Counted from the first letter of the stretch, positions 29,690-42,400 are shown. The stretch: DNA of 64,000 bases from Meiothermus sp. (GCA_026004095.1 BPIL01000001.1:1-64000), one strand, 5' to 3'. Numbers and translations: made by a program. Notes: a model not told the origin generated them from the sequence alone.

Positions 29690-31510
29690 TCAGTTAACGG
29701 GAACCGGCATTTTAGCGATGTACACCAGAAGCGCCGTAATGTCTGAGTCTCGAATTCCTGGTACCCTCGAGGCTTCCGCTACCGAGTGGGGACGAACCCG
29801 ACCGAGTTTTTCGATCGCCTCTTTAGAGAGGCTGGGAACACGGGCATAGTCAAGATTCACTGGTAGGCGGTAGGCCTCGAGTTCTTTCAGCCTCTCACGC
29901 AGCTTGGCCTGCCGCTCCATATAACCCGCGTACTTGGCCCGCACTTCAACCTGGTAGGCCTCGGCTTTGCTGAGGGGTATCTCCGGTGGCCCGATTAACC
30001 GCAGCACCTGTTCATAACTGACCTCAGGCCGTCGCAGGTATTGCAATGCCGAGACCCCCTCTATACGGCTGCGCTGAAGGCGGTTCAACTCGTTCTGAAT
30101 TCGCGTATATTTGGCCTGCACAGCCTCTAGATCTTCAGCCGATCGCAGCCCCCAACCAACCGCCAACGGCACCATGCGTTCATCCGCGTTATCCGACCTG
30201 CACAACAAGCGCAGCTCCACCCTCGAGGTCATCATGCGATAGGGCTCGTCCACCCCACGGTGAACCAGATCGTCTATCATCACCCCGATATAGCCAGAGG
30301 CTCGCGGCAGATGAACCTCCTCCAGCCCCATTGCATACCGCGCCGCATTCAGACCGGCCAGCAAACCCTGGGCCGCTGCCTCTTCATAGCCCGAGGTTCC
30401 ATTGAGCTGACCAGCAGTAAACAACCCCGGCAGCATACGGGACTGCAGGCCTGGTGTTAGTTCCAGAGGATCCACGGCATCATATTCCACTGCGTAGGCA
30501 TAGCGTTGAATCACCGCCCGCTCAAAACCTGGGAGGCTATGCACCATCTGAACCTGCAGTTCAGGGGGTAGGGAAGAGCTAAAACCTTGCAGGTATAGCT
30601 CCGTGGTGTGCAGTCCATCGGGCTCCACAAAAAGCAGGTGCGTTTCCTTGTCGAAAAAGCGAACCACCTTGTCTTCGATAGAAGGGCAGTACCGGGGCCC
30701 GATCCCTTCTATATCCCCTCCGTATAGAGGCGATAAGTGTAGATTTTCTTGGATCAGCCGGTGGGTGGTTGCAGTTGTGCGGGTCTGCCAGGTGGGACGG
30801 GCTGTGGCATAAGGGCCGGGCACCCCAGCAAAGGTTTCTGGAGGATCGTCCGCCGGAACGACCTCGAGCTTGTGGTAATCCACCGAGTCGGCCTGGATGC
30901 GGGGGGGCGTCCCAGTCTTAAAGCGCAACAAGCGATGCCCCGCGGCCCGCAAACTTTCGGAGAGAAAACGGGCAGGGGGCTCTCCCTGTCGTCCTGCAGG
31001 CCGGGACTGCCTTCCGTACCAGACCACCCCTTGTAAAAAGGTACCACTGGCCACCACCACAGCCCGGGCCGGCAGTCTGCGTCCGTCCACAGTCTGCACG
31101 CCACACAGCACCCCCTGCTCTACCCACAGCGCCGCCACTTCAGCCCGCACACTTTCAATCTGAGGATGCCCCAGCAGCACCCGCTGGGCCTCGAGCGCAT
31201 AAAGATCGCGGTCGACCTGTACGCGCAAGCTCTGAACCGCAGGGCCTTTAGAACGATTTAGCACACGGGTGTGAATAGCAGTGGCATCCGCTAGCTTGCC
31301 CATCAGGCCACCCAGGGCCTCTATTTCAGCCACGAGTTGGCTTTTACCGGGCCCACCCACAGCGGGGTTGCAGGGCATCAAGCCAATGCGCTCAGGGTTC
31401 GACGTGACCAGGCCCACCCGAGCCCCCAGCCTGGCTGCTGCCCAGGCCGCCTCGATCCCCGCATGACCACCGCCCACCACTATAACGTCATAGGCCCCCA
31501 TCCCCATCAA
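29690..31510 (-). CDS. mnmG: tRNA uridine-5-carboxymethylaminomethyl modification enzyme MnmG (GidA)
   Basis: [62 protein letters not shown]. Confidence 0.95.
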   Translation of the reverse strand: MMGMGAYDVIVVGGGHAGIEAAWAAARLGARVGLVTSNPERIGLMPCNPAVGGPGKSQLVAEIEALGGLMGKLADATAIHTRVLNRSKGPAVQSLRVQVDRDLYALEAQRVLLGHPQIESVRAEVAALWVEQGVLCGVQTVDGRRLPARAVVVASGTFLQGVVWYGRQSRPAGRQGEPPARFLSESLRAAGHRLLRFKTGTPPRIQADSVDYHKLEVVPADDPPETFAGVPGPYATARPTWQTRTTATTHRLIQENLHLSPLYGGDIEGIGPRYCPSIEDKVVRFFDKETHLLFVEPDGLHTTELYLQGFSSSLPPELQVQMVHSLPGFERAVIQRYAYAVEYDAVDPLELTPGLQSRMLPGLFTAGQLNGTSGYEEAAAQGLLAGLNAARYAMGLEEVHLPRASGYIGVMIDDLVHRGVDEPYRMMTSRVELRLLCRSDNADERMVPLAVGWGLRSAEDLEAVQAKYTRIQNELNRLQRSRIEGVSALQYLRRPEVSYEQVLRLIGPPEIPLSKAEAYQVEVRAKYAGYMERQAKLRERLKELEAYRLPVNLDYARVPSLSKEAIEKLGRVRPHSVAEASRVPGIRDSDITALLVYIAKMPVPVN

Positions 31511-31653
31511 CTCCTAACCTCGCATTTTAGCAGAGGCCTCTTAGAATCCACGAGTTCAACGGGCGCGTCTCTCAGATTTCACACGGTTTTGTTTTTGCTG
31601 TTCCAGATGCGAATTCCAGGCTCCAGTAAGGTTTTGCTCACATCCACACAACA

Positions 31654-31685
31654 TTATCCACAGGGGGTTCTCCACCTGTGGATAA
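31654..31685. promoter_or_regulatory. inverted DnaA-box pair in the dnaA promoter region
   Basis: TTATCCACA 31654-31662 and TGTGGATAA 31677-31685. Confidence 0.85.
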
Positions 31686-31725
31686 CTCGGTAAAATGTAC
31701 AAACTTGTATAGGGGAGGAGTGGCC

Positions 31726-33045
31726 TTGACCCAAAACACTGTCTGGCAAAATGTACTCGAGTACGTACGCCAAAGTATCACAGAGGTGGAGTACCACACC
31801 TGGTTTGAGAAGATTCAACCGCTGGGGGTGGTCAACGGCTCGCTCGAGCTGGGCGTTCCTACCAGCTTCTTCAAAGGCTGGATTGAGGATCACTACGCCG
31901 AGCTGCTCACCGAAGCCCTGGCCCGCCTGGGAGCCCAGGCACCTCGCTTCGAACTCAAAGTAATTCCAGGAAAACCCGTCCAGGAAGATATTTTTTCCGC
32001 TTCCACTCCCAGCAAGCCCCAAGAGGCACGCGCCCGGCTTAACCCCAAGTACATCTTCGAGAACTTTGTGGTGGGGCAGAACAACAACCTCGCCCACGCC
32101 GCGGCTGTCGCCGTCGCAGAGTCCCCCGGCAACGCATACAACCCTTTATTTATCTATGGCGGGGTAGGGTTGGGCAAAACCCACCTCATGCATGCCGTTG
32201 GGCACTCGGTGGCCCAGCGTTTTCCCGACAAAAAGATTGAGTACGTTTCTACCGAAACCTTTACCAACGAACTTATCAACGCCATCCGCGAAGATCGCAT
32301 GACCGAGTTCCGCGACCGCTACCGCTCGGTGGATCTGCTGTTGGTAGACGATATTCAGTTCATCGCTGGTAAGGAGCGAACCCAGGAAGAGTTCTTCCAT
32401 ACCTTTAACGCCCTCTACGAGGCCCGCAAGCAGATCATTCTTTCCTCAGACCGCCCCCCCAAAGATATCCTTACCCTCGAGGCCCGTCTGCGCAGCCGCT
32501 TTGAGTGGGGTTTGATTACCGATATCCAGCCTCCCGACCTCGAGACCCGGGTGGCCATCCTCAAGATGAACTCCGAGTACCGCAACATGCGTGTTCCCGA
32601 GGAGGTGCTGGAATACATCGCCAAACAAATTACCTCCAACATCCGCGAGCTCGAGGGTGCTCTCATGCGGGTAATCGCCTATGCCTCCCTCAATGGTGTA
32701 CAACTCAGCAAAGCGGTAGCTGTCAAGGCCTTATCCGACGTATTTGCGGCTTCTGAGACCGGGCTGGCCCCGGAAGAAATCCTCAAAGCTGTGGCCGAAC
32801 ACTACAACCTTAGACCAGAGGAGATACGCGGCGCGGGTCGGCGTAAGGAGGTTGTGATTCCCCGCCAGATTGCCATGTACTTGATTCGCGAAATGACCCA
32901 CGCCTCCCTGCCAGAAATCGGGCAGTTCTTCGATGGGCGTGACCACACCACGGTGCTATACGCCATCCAGAAGATTCAGGAGAGCCTGGATACCGAACCC
33001 GGCCTCCAACAGGCCCTCAAAAGCATCCGGGAACGTCTGCGTTGA
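31726..33045 (+). CDS. dnaA: chromosomal replication initiator DnaA
   Basis: [67 protein letters not shown] start at 31726 with SD ggggaggag; tracked ORF begins at 31678. Confidence 0.95.
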   Translation: MTQNTVWQNVLEYVRQSITEVEYHTWFEKIQPLGVVNGSLELGVPTSFFKGWIEDHYAELLTEALARLGAQAPRFELKVIPGKPVQEDIFSASTPSKPQEARARLNPKYIFENFVVGQNNNLAHAAAVAVAESPGNAYNPLFIYGGVGLGKTHLMHAVGHSVAQRFPDKKIEYVSTETFTNELINAIREDRMTEFRDRYRSVDLLLVDDIQFIAGKERTQEEFFHTFNALYEARKQIILSSDRPPKDILTLEARLRSRFEWGLITDIQPPDLETRVAILKMNSEYRNMRVPEEVLEYIAKQITSNIRELEGALMRVIAYASLNGVQLSKAVAVKALSDVFAASETGLAPEEILKAVAEHYNLRPEEIRGAGRRKEVVIPRQIAMYLIREMTHASLPEIGQFFDGRDHTTVLYAIQKIQESLDTEPGLQQALKSIRERLR

Positions 33046-33100
33046 GGTTGTTCATACTCAAACCAGATTATTTTAGCAACATAATCGCCCAACTCAAGGC

Positions 33101-33400
33101 TGTGGACAAATTAATTTCGCCTGTGGATAACCCTGTGGATAACCTGTGGATAACCCTGTGGATACACCTGTGGATAAATGCGTCTGTACCGAGCTTGTGG
33201 ATAAGTGCCCCCTTTTTCCACAGCTTATCCACAGCTTATTCACAATTTTCCACACCTTTTATCCACAGGCTCAATTCGATATCAATGGGCCTTAATTAGG
33301 CCTTATCCACATATCCACAGCCCCTACTACTACTAGTACTAATCTTAAAAAATTTTTAAAACGAGAAGGAGTAGTTTTTTTAAAGATAGCCCCCACTTGT
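33101..33400. other. oriC: DnaA-box cluster, DnaA-trio and AT-rich unwinding element
   Basis: Perfect TGTGGATAA at 33122, 33134, 33145, 33169, 33196; perfect TTATCCACA at 33225, 33259, 33303; several one-mismatch boxes; TACTACTACTAGTACTAA at 33325-33342; AATCTTAAAAAATTTTTAAAA. Confidence 0.95.
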
Positions 33401-33542
33401 TGACCCACTGCCCAGTCCAACCCCCAAAGAGCGGTATGAACAGCGTAAAAACAGGCACCTCGCAAACCTGCTTCAATCGTTTAGATTGACTGTTAGAATA
33501 TCTGGGCTGACTAGGGCTGCTGCCCCGACCAGATAGCCCAGC

Positions 33543-34640
33543 ATGGAGGCCAGCGTGGAAGTTCGCATCCCCAAACGTACCCTTGTTGAAGGACTATCCA
33601 TTCTAGAGCGGATTGTTCCCAGCCGCAGCTCCAACCCCATCCTGACCTACTTACCGATTGAACTTTCCGAGCAAGGCCTGATTCTGCGGGGTACCAACGG
33701 CGAGGTGGACATCGAGGTTAAGCTACCTGCTGAGATACGGGGCGCAGGTCAGGTGCTGGTACTGGCCCAGACCTTCATACAGATTGTGCGCAGCGCCCCA
33801 GGAGAGCTGGTGGAATTAATCTTTGGGAATGGAGAGCGCTTAGAACTGCACTCGGGGGCCTTCAATACCCAGCTTTCCACCACCAGCCCAGATGGTTATC
33901 CCGAGCTATCATTCAGCCCGCCGGGCGTTGAAAAGATCGCCGCTGCCCGTCTAGCCCAGGCCATTACCCGTGTGCGCTATGCTGCCAGCACCGAGGAGTA
34001 TCGGGCCATCTTCCGTGGGGTGCAGCTCGAGATGTCCCCTGCCAGCCTGCGCGCGGTGGCCTCCGACGGCTACCGCCTGGCCTGCTACGACCTGCCCATG
34101 CAGCTTCAAAACCGCAAGCTGGTTATCCCGGCCCGGAGCGCCGACGAGATCGTGCGGGTTTTCAGGGATGCCCAAGGCGAGGTGGCCCTGGCAGTGGCCG
34201 AAGGCACCCTAACGCTGGTAGGCGAGGCGGTTCGAATGTCGGTGAAGTTGATGGAGGGCGAGTTCCCCGACTATGGGCGGGTTATTCCGCAAAGTTTTGT
34301 GTTGGAGGCCACCTTGCAGGCCGAGGCCTTGCGTGAGAGCTTGAAGCGGGTGGCGGTGCTATCGGATCGACACAACCACCGTGTCAATCTTCTGTTTAAC
34401 AACAACAAGCTTGACATTGATGCCGAGAGCGATTATGGCCGGGGCAGGGAAGAGCTTAGCATAGAGGCTTCAGGTGAGCCCCAGCTAATGGTAGCTTACA
34501 ACGCCCAGTTCCTAATCGATGCCCTGGCCCCCATCGAGGGAGCGGTGCGGATCAAGCTGTCCGGCCCGACCAGCCCCAGCTTGGTGCAGGCGGTGGAGGA
34601 TAGCGGCTACCTGGCGGTGGTGGTACCGTTGCGGGTTTGA
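33543..34640 (+). CDS. dnaN: DNA polymerase III beta sliding clamp
   Basis: VRIPKRTLVEGLSILERIVPSRSSNPILTYLPIELSEQGLILRGTNGEVDIEV; follows dnaA/oriC. Confidence 0.94.
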   Translation: MEASVEVRIPKRTLVEGLSILERIVPSRSSNPILTYLPIELSEQGLILRGTNGEVDIEVKLPAEIRGAGQVLVLAQTFIQIVRSAPGELVELIFGNGERLELHSGAFNTQLSTTSPDGYPELSFSPPGVEKIAAARLAQAITRVRYAASTEEYRAIFRGVQLEMSPASLRAVASDGYRLACYDLPMQLQNRKLVIPARSADEIVRVFRDAQGEVALAVAEGTLTLVGEAVRMSVKLMEGEFPDYGRVIPQSFVLEATLQAEALRESLKRVAVLSDRHNHRVNLLFNNNKLDIDAESDYGRGREELSIEASGEPQLMVAYNAQFLIDALAPIEGAVRIKLSGPTSPSLVQAVEDSGYLAVVVPLRV

Positions 34641-34683
34641 GGCTGTGTGGGGTTATGACTGCATTCCGGGCCTCGAGGTGTAG

Positions 34684-36012
<1,329 letters not shown>

Positions 36013-36039
36013 GGCTGCAGGCCAGCCCGAGACGAGACT

Positions 36040-37464
36040 ATGGGACTTTTGAAACGAACCAAAATTGTGGCCACCTTGGGGCCGGCCTCGCGTTCACCTG
36101 AGGTGATCCGGGCCCTGATCGAGGCTGGCGTCGATGTTTTTCGCCTCAACTTTTCGCATGGCGTGCCCGAGGACCACCGAGCCTCGGTGCAGATGATCCG
36201 GGAGGCCTCGAGCGCCCTTGGCCGTACCGTAGCCATCCTGCAAGACCTGCAGGGCCCCAAGATTCGCTGTGGGCGCTTTCGCGAGGGGGCGGTGGAGCTG
36301 CAGGCCGGGCAGAAGTTCATCATCACCTCTGAGCCCGTTGAGGGGGATGAAACCCGGGTTTCGACCACCTACCGGGGTCTGCCCAACGACGTAACCCCAG
36401 GACAGATTCTGCTCCTGGATGATGGGAACATCCGGTTGCGGGTCGATGAGGTGCGCATCAACGACATCCACACCACGGTGCTGGTGGGGGGGCGGCTTTC
36501 CAACAACAAGGGCATCAACATCCCCGGCGCCGACCTCTCGATCCCGGCCCTGACCGATAAAGACATCGACGACATCGCCCTGGGGGCCGAGCTCGAGGTG
36601 GACTGGGTGGCGATTAGCTTTGTGCGCAGCCGCGACGATCTGCTGCTGGCCCGCCACTACCTGACCCGCCACAACTCCCGCGCCCGGCTGATGGCCAAGA
36701 TCGAGAAGCCCAGCGCGGTGGCCCGCTTTGACGAGATCCTCGAGGAGGCCGACGGCATCATGGTGGCCCGCGGCGACCTGGGGGTGGAGATGCCGCTGGA
36801 GGAGGTGCCGGCGGTGCAGAAGCGCATCATCCTCAAGTCGGTGCAGGCTGGCAAGGCCGTAATTACCGCCACCCAGATGCTGGAGTCCATGATCAAAAAC
36901 CCCAGCCCCACCCGGGCCGAGGCCTCGGACGTGGCCAACGCCATCTTCGACGGCACCGATGCGGTGATGCTTTCGGCTGAGACGGCCGCCGGTCAGTACC
37001 CGGTCGAGGCGGTCTCGTTTATGACCCGGGTAGCCAAAACCATCGAGGCCACCCAGGAGTACAAAGACCGCCTTAACGCCCTGCGCCCGCCGGCCACCCG
37101 CACCGTGCAGGACGCCATCGCTCGAGCTGTGGATGACGTGGTGGAGTCCACCGGGGCCAAGGCCGTGGTGGTGTTTACCTCCAGCGGCGGGGCGGCCCGC
37201 CGGGTGGCCCGCACCCGGCCCCCGGTGCCGATTCTGGCCCTGACCCCCAACCCCCACGTGCGCAACCAACTGGCCCTGGTCTCGGATGTGCTGCCCCTGC
37301 TGGCCCCCGATCCCAAAGACACCGATGACATGGTGCAGATTGCGGTGGCTAAGGCCAAAGAGACCGGCCTGGCCGAGGTGGGCGAGTATGTGGTGATTGC
37401 TGCCGGGGTGCCCTTTGGGGTGCGGGGTACCACCAACATGATCCGGGTGGAGCGGGTAAGCTGA
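36040..37464 (+). CDS. pyk: pyruvate kinase
   Basis: KRTKIVATLGPASRSPEVIRALIEAGVDVFRLNFSHG...MVARGDLGVEMPLEEVPAVQKRII. Confidence 0.97.
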   Translation: MGLLKRTKIVATLGPASRSPEVIRALIEAGVDVFRLNFSHGVPEDHRASVQMIREASSALGRTVAILQDLQGPKIRCGRFREGAVELQAGQKFIITSEPVEGDETRVSTTYRGLPNDVTPGQILLLDDGNIRLRVDEVRINDIHTTVLVGGRLSNNKGINIPGADLSIPALTDKDIDDIALGAELEVDWVAISFVRSRDDLLLARHYLTRHNSRARLMAKIEKPSAVARFDEILEEADGIMVARGDLGVEMPLEEVPAVQKRIILKSVQAGKAVITATQMLESMIKNPSPTRAEASDVANAIFDGTDAVMLSAETAAGQYPVEAVSFMTRVAKTIEATQEYKDRLNALRPPATRTVQDAIARAVDDVVESTGAKAVVVFTSSGGAARRVARTRPPVPILALTPNPHVRNQLALVSDVLPLLAPDPKDTDDMVQIAVAKAKETGLAEVGEYVVIAAGVPFGVRGTTNMIRVERVS

Positions 37465-37479
37465 AGGCGGAAGGAGTCT

Positions 37480-38631
37480 GTGCAAGGGATGCTAAAGCGC
37501 CTGGCAATGGTGCTGCTTTTGAGCGGCTTAGCGATGGCCCAAGGAGTGAATGTGGAACGCCCGGATGCCCCGCCCCTGGCGGCTCGAGGCAGTGCGGTGG
37601 TGGGGGTCAGAACCCTGCAACTCACCGATCCAGGCCGTCAAAACCGAAGTATTACGGTTGAGGTCTGGTACCCTGCCAGCGGAATCCAACAAAACACGGT
37701 TTACCCGAGCGTGATCGGGCAGACCCCGGTTCGGATTGCCGGACGCGCCAACCGGGACGCCGTGCCTGCCAGCGGCAGGTTCCCGCTGATTGTGGCCTCG
37801 CACGGCCAGCCCGGCACCCGCTTCCAGTTTGCTTACCTGAATGAGCACCTGGCCAGCCGGGGTTTTGTGGTGGCCGCGCTCGACCACCCCGGCTCGACCT
37901 ACCAGACCCTGACCCAGCCAAACTACATCAGCAGCATTGTGGATAGGCCGCTGGATATCCTGTTTGCCATCGGTGCGGTGGCCCGGCAGATTCCGAGCGC
38001 AGACGCCGGCAACGTGGGCCTGCTGGGCTACAGCTACGGCGGTTACAGCGTGATCAACGCGGCCGGTGCGGGGCTGGATGGTGCGGCCCTGGGCGAATAC
38101 TGCCGGGCCAGCAACAACGAGGGGCCCTGCTTTGCCCTGCCCTTTTTTGCGCAGCTCGAGGCCCAGCGCGGCGCCCAGGTTGTCCAGCCTGATCCCCGCA
38201 TCAAAGCGGTGTTTGCCATGGCCCCCTACGGCCAGCCCTGGATTGGGGCCCGCTCGCTGGCAAACCTCAGGGTTCCTTTGTTTGTAGCGGCAGGCGAGGC
38301 CGACGATGTGGCCACCTACCGGCGCGACGCGCTGGAGTACTTCCGCCAGGCGGGTTCGCAGGATAAGTACCTCCTGAGCCTGGCCGCCGCCCAGCACAAC
38401 CCCTTTGTGGAGTGCCCCCTCGAGGTGCGGGGTAGGGAAGAGGACTACTGGCGCTGCTTTGAGCCGGTGTGGGACATGGAGCGCGCCCACGACCTGGTCA
38501 AGCACTTTGCCACCGCTTTTTTCAGGCGCTTTTTGCTGAACGATGGCGAGGCAGGGCGCTTTTTGAACCCCAGTTTGCCCGGATTCAAACCGCGCACCAC
38601 CGTGGGGGTCAGGCTGGAAACTGCGAGGTGA
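37480..38631 (+). CDS. secreted alpha/beta-hydrolase (dienelactone hydrolase/PAF-acetylhydrolase-like)
   Basis: Signal peptide; FPLIVASHGQPGTRFQFAYLNEHLASRGFVVAALDHPGS; GLLGYSYGGYS nucleophile elbow. Confidence 0.83.
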   Translation: MQGMLKRLAMVLLLSGLAMAQGVNVERPDAPPLAARGSAVVGVRTLQLTDPGRQNRSITVEVWYPASGIQQNTVYPSVIGQTPVRIAGRANRDAVPASGRFPLIVASHGQPGTRFQFAYLNEHLASRGFVVAALDHPGSTYQTLTQPNYISSIVDRPLDILFAIGAVARQIPSADAGNVGLLGYSYGGYSVINAAGAGLDGAALGEYCRASNNEGPCFALPFFAQLEAQRGAQVVQPDPRIKAVFAMAPYGQPWIGARSLANLRVPLFVAAGEADDVATYRRDALEYFRQAGSQDKYLLSLAAAQHNPFVECPLEVRGREEDYWRCFEPVWDMERAHDLVKHFATAFFRRFLLNDGEAGRFLNPSLPGFKPRTTVGVRLETAR

Positions 38632-38661
38632 TGTGCGTTCGTTCACTCGGCACCTCTAGGT

Positions 38662-38742
38662 GATACTTCCGAAATGCCTTTCTACTCCCCTCGGTTGGCT
38701 TGAATCCTTCACCTCGGGCTGCACATAGCATGGAAGGATTCC
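38662..38742. repeat. interspersed repeat, copy 1
   Basis: GATACTTCCGAAATGCCTTTCTACTCCCCTCGGTTGGCTTGAATCCTTCACC...GGAAGGATTC; matches 57275-57357. Confidence 0.75.
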
Positions 38743-38977
38743 ATATGAGAGGCTGCCAATGCCCTGCTGCCCACTGGGATGCGGAGGATTTTACGTCTGG
38801 CTGCAAACCGTGATACAACAGCTTCTAGAGGTCGGAGGGCCTCGAGTCGGGAGCCCAAGCCATGCCACACCGCCTGCAAATCGAACGCGTCCTCGAGGCC
38901 GGCCACCGCGGGATGTCCTGCTTTGAAGACCAGATGTGTGGCTCCAACCTGAATCCAGGGCAGAAGGGGGCGAGGTG

Positions 38978-39718
38978 GTGAGTCCTCCCCCAAGCAGCCC
39001 GAGAGATGCCTTCTGGCGGGGTTTTTGGGAAGTAATGCCGATGACCATCGGGGTGATCCCCTTCGGGCTGGTCACCGGCCTCGCCGGGCTCAAGGCGGGG
39101 CTGAATGTCCTCGAGATCACCCTTATGTCGGCCCTGGTGTTCGCAGGGGCCTCGCAGTTGGTGGCGCTGCAGCTCATGCACTCGGGGGCGGCGATTCCTC
39201 TGGTGCTGCTGGCCGGTCTGGTGGTGAACCTGCGCTACGTAATGTATTCTTCGGCCATCGCCCGGCACCTGGAGCCCTTGCGGGGCTGGCTCAAACCCCT
39301 GGCGGCCTTCCTGATGGTGGATCAGAACTTCGCCCTCGCCATGGAGCGCCACCGAGAGTTGGGTTCCCGGTGTACACCATGGTACTTTCTGGGCGGGGGG
39401 GTGCCGCAGTATATCGCCTGGGTGGGCAGCACCTGCATTGGTGCGCTGCTGGGGGCGCGGGTTCCCGAGCGCTGGGGCCTCGAGTTCGCCATTCCACTGA
39501 GTTTTATGGTGCTCCTGATCCCCGCCCTGCGCGACCGCCCCAGCCTGGCCGCCGCCCTGGTGGGCGGTCTGGTGGCTACCGCCCTGGTGGGCCTGCCCTA
39601 CCGCTTGGGGCTGTTTATTGGCGCGCTCGCGGGCATTGCGGCGGGGGTGTGGCTGGAAAACCGCCAGAGGGGCCGGGCATGGGAAGATGCCCCAAGGGAG
39701 ATGAAAGAAGGGCCATGA
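38978..39718 (+). CDS. azlC: AzlC-family branched-chain amino acid exporter subunit
   Basis: FWRGFWEVMPMTIGVIPFGLVTGLAGLKAGL...MSALVFAGASQLVALQL; GTG start likely. Confidence 0.88.
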   Translation: MSPPPSSPRDAFWRGFWEVMPMTIGVIPFGLVTGLAGLKAGLNVLEITLMSALVFAGASQLVALQLMHSGAAIPLVLLAGLVVNLRYVMYSSAIARHLEPLRGWLKPLAAFLMVDQNFALAMERHRELGSRCTPWYFLGGGVPQYIAWVGSTCIGALLGARVPERWGLEFAIPLSFMVLLIPALRDRPSLAAALVGGLVATALVGLPYRLGLFIGALAGIAAGVWLENRQRGRAWEDAPREMKEGP

Positions 39719-39769
39719 CAGGCCAAGACCCCCACCGCTTCGGAGTAAGACCGCTTTTCCCTGGAGAAC

Positions 39770-40093
39770 ATGACCTCGCTCGATATCTGGCTTAACATCC
39801 TGGGGCTTGCCCTGATCGCCTTTGCGGTGCGCTACTACCCCATGACGCTCCTCGAGCGCTTCAGGCTGCCCCCGCTGGTGCGGCAAGGCCTGCGCTACGT
39901 GCCTGCTGCAACCCTGGCGGGGCTGGTTTTCCCGGCCTTGCTTACGCACAACAGCCGGTGGGCCGGGCTGGCGCACCCCGAGCTGTGGGCCGGGCTGCTC
40001 GCTGCCTTGGTGGCCTGGCGCTTCAAAAACGCGCTGCTTACCATTGGGGTGGGGTTGCTGGCCCTGTGGCTGCTGCGCTCGGTGGGGTTATGA
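39770..40093 (+). CDS. azlD: AzlD-family membrane protein
   Basis: IALIAFAVRYYPMTLLERFRLPPLVRQGLRYVPAATLAGLVFPALL-type sequence; follows azlC. Confidence 0.88.
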   Translation: MTSLDIWLNILGLALIAFAVRYYPMTLLERFRLPPLVRQGLRYVPAATLAGLVFPALLTHNSRWAGLAHPELWAGLLAALVAWRFKNALLTIGVGLLALWLLRSVGL

Positions 40094-40959
40094 GGCTTGC
40101 GTTTTGGGCCCCGATTATCTTTGTGCTGCTGTGGAGCACCGGCTTTGTGGGGGCCAAGTTTGGGCTGCCCTACGCCGAGCCCTTCACCTTTTTGTGGGTG
40201 CGGATGCTGATTGTGGCGGGGCTGCTTTCGGCGCTGGCCGGGGTGCTGCGCTCGGCCTGGCCCAGCGGCTGGGCCCTGAACCTGCACATCGGGGTCTCGG
40301 GGCTGCTGCTGCACGCGGGCTATCTGGGCGGGGTGTTTTTTGCCATCTCGAGGGGGATGCCCGCCGGGCTGGCGGCCCTGATTGTGGGCTTGCAGCCCAT
40401 CCTGACCGCCCTCCTGGCCCAGCCGTTGCTGCGCGAGCGGGTGAGCGCGGTGCAGTGGGCCGGCCTGCTGCTGGGCTTTGGGGGGGTGGGGCTGGTAGTG
40501 GGGGAGAAAGCCCTGGGCGCTCGAGTCCTGCACATCGAGCCCTCGGCGTTTGTGGCCATCGTCCTGGCCCTGCTCTCCACCACCCTGGGCACGCTGTATC
40601 AGAAGCGCTTTGCCGTACAGATGCCCCTGATCGGCGGGACGGTGGTGCAGTACCTGGCGGCGGCAGCGGGGTTATTTGTCCTGTCCCTGCTCTTTCGCGA
40701 GACCATGCAGATCCAGTGGACGCCGCAGTTCATCCTGGCCATGGCCTGGCTGGTGCTGGTGCTCTCGGTGGGGGCCATTCTGCTCCTGATGTACCTGATC
40801 CGGCACAACTCGGCCAGCAGCGTGGCCAGCCTGTTTTACCTGGTGCCCCCGGCCACCGCGCTGGAAGCCTACGTTCTGTTCGGCGAGCGGCTCGGGGTAC
40901 TGGCCCTGCTTGGGATGGGCCTGGCCGCGCTGGGGGTGGCCCTGGTGGTGCGGCGCTGA
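40090..40959 (+). CDS. EamA/DMT-family transporter
   Basis: MRLAFWAPIIFVLLWSTGFVGAKFGLPYAEPFTFLWVRM; ten hydrophobic segments; ATGA overlap with azlD. Confidence 0.88.
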   Translation: MRLAFWAPIIFVLLWSTGFVGAKFGLPYAEPFTFLWVRMLIVAGLLSALAGVLRSAWPSGWALNLHIGVSGLLLHAGYLGGVFFAISRGMPAGLAALIVGLQPILTALLAQPLLRERVSAVQWAGLLLGFGGVGLVVGEKALGARVLHIEPSAFVAIVLALLSTTLGTLYQKRFAVQMPLIGGTVVQYLAAAAGLFVLSLLFRETMQIQWTPQFILAMAWLVLVLSVGAILLLMYLIRHNSASSVASLFYLVPPATALEAYVLFGERLGVLALLGMGLAALGVALVVRR

Positions 40960-40964
40960 AGCGT

Positions 40965-42035
40965 TCAGGTCGTGGCAACGCTGGGGTTGCCTCTGGAGGC
41001 GATCTCCTTGCGCACCACCGGCGCTACCTCGGTGCCGAGCAGCTCGATGGCCCGCAGAACCTTGCGGTGCGGGAGGGTGCCCACGGTGAGCTGGAGCAGG
41101 AAGCGCTGGTGACCGAAAATTTTGTGCTGGAACAGGATTTTCTCGACAATCTGCTCGGGGTGGCCCACAAAGTTGGCCCCGCGCAGGCCGGTGGAGGCCT
41201 CGTACTGGGCGCGGCTTTGGGGGGGCCAGCCGCGCTCCTGTCCGATGCGGTTCATGATGTAGCTGCTGCTGGTGTAGGCCAGCTCGAGGGCCTCCCGGGG
41301 GTCGTCGGCGATAAAGCCGTGCGAGTTGACGGAAAGGGGCTGGGGGGCGTGGCCCAGCCGCCGGGCGGTCTGGCGGTAGAGGTCGAAGAGGGGGGCAAAG
41401 CGTTCGGGCATCCCGCCGATAATGGCTAAGGCCATGGGCAAACCCAGCGTGGCGGCCCGTACCACCGACTGGGGCGTGCCGCCCACCGCCACCCAGACCG
41501 GCAGGGGGTTCTGTACCGGACGGGGATAAACCGGCTGGTCGTGCAGGGCGGGGCGGAAGCGGCCGCTCCAGGTGACGCGCTCCTGCTCGCGGATTTTTAG
41601 CAAAAGCTCGAGCTTCTCTTCAAACAGCGCGCTGTAATCGTCCAGGTCGTAGCCAAACAGCGGAAACGACTCGATAAAAGAACCCCGCCCGGCCATAATC
41701 TCGGCCCGGCCCCCCGAGAGCAGATCCAGGGTGGCGAACTGCTGGAAGACCCGCACCGGGTCGTCGGAGCTGAGCACGGTGACGGCGCTGGTGAGCCGGA
41801 TGCGCCGGGTGCGCGCGGCAATGGCGGCCAGAACAACCGCCGGGGCCGAGGCCAGGTATTCCTCGCGGTGGTGCTCGCCCACGGCAAACACGTCCAGCCC
41901 TACCTGATCGGCCAGATGGGCCTGCTCGAGCAAGTCCCGCATGCGCTGGGCGGGGTCTTGAAGCTGACCGGTGTAGGGGTCGGGGGTGTTTTCTACAAAG
42001 GTGTAGAGGCCAATTTCAAAGGGCTTGGGTTCCAT
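40965..42035 (-). CDS. LLM-class flavin-dependent oxidoreductase
   Basis: [15 protein letters not shown]...[79 protein letters not shown]. Confidence 0.92.
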   Translation of the reverse strand: MEPKPFEIGLYTFVENTPDPYTGQLQDPAQRMRDLLEQAHLADQVGLDVFAVGEHHREEYLASAPAVVLAAIAARTRRIRLTSAVTVLSSDDPVRVFQQFATLDLLSGGRAEIMAGRGSFIESFPLFGYDLDDYSALFEEKLELLLKIREQERVTWSGRFRPALHDQPVYPRPVQNPLPVWVAVGGTPQSVVRAATLGLPMALAIIGGMPERFAPLFDLYRQTARRLGHAPQPLSVNSHGFIADDPREALELAYTSSSYIMNRIGQERGWPPQSRAQYEASTGLRGANFVGHPEQIVEKILFQHKIFGHQRFLLQLTVGTLPHRKVLRAIELLGTEVAPVVRKEIASRGNPSVATT

Positions 42036-42097
42036 GCCAGTAGTTTACTTTTTATAGTGCATTGAATGCTGAACCAGGTTACGTTGCGCCAATTGGG

Positions 42098-42400
42098 CTA
42101 GTCGAGGGCGTCGCCCGGCAAGCCTGCAAAGACAAAGGACACCAAAATGACCTCATCGGCTTCCATGTCCACCAGGTACAGCAACCGGTAATCGCCCACC
42201 AACACAACCCGCATATCCTCCCGGTGGCGGTTATGCTTTCGGCCCGACTCGGGAAACAGCTCGATCTGTCGAAAGGCGCTGTCCAACAACCGCCGTAACC
42301 TGTGGCTGGCATCCGCGGAGGGCTGACTGAGAATTGCGGATTCAATCTGCTGACGAACGCCCGGAGGAATTCGGATACGCACGCTCGACCTCTTGGTCAA
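42098..42400 (-). CDS. RelE/ParE-type toxin
   Basis: LRRLLDSAFRQIELFPESGRKHNRHREDMRVVLVGDYRLLYLVDMEADEVILVSFVFAG; overlaps antitoxin. Confidence 0.7.
   Translation of the reverse strand: MTKRSSVRIRIPPGVRQQIESAILSQPSADASHRLRRLLDSAFRQIELFPESGRKHNRHREDMRVVLVGDYRLLYLVDMEADEVILVSFVFAGLPGDALD

Noticed and set aside
36094-37485. 463-aa minus-strand ORF
   Set aside because: Exactly antisense to pyruvate kinase; His/Gly-rich shadow frame.
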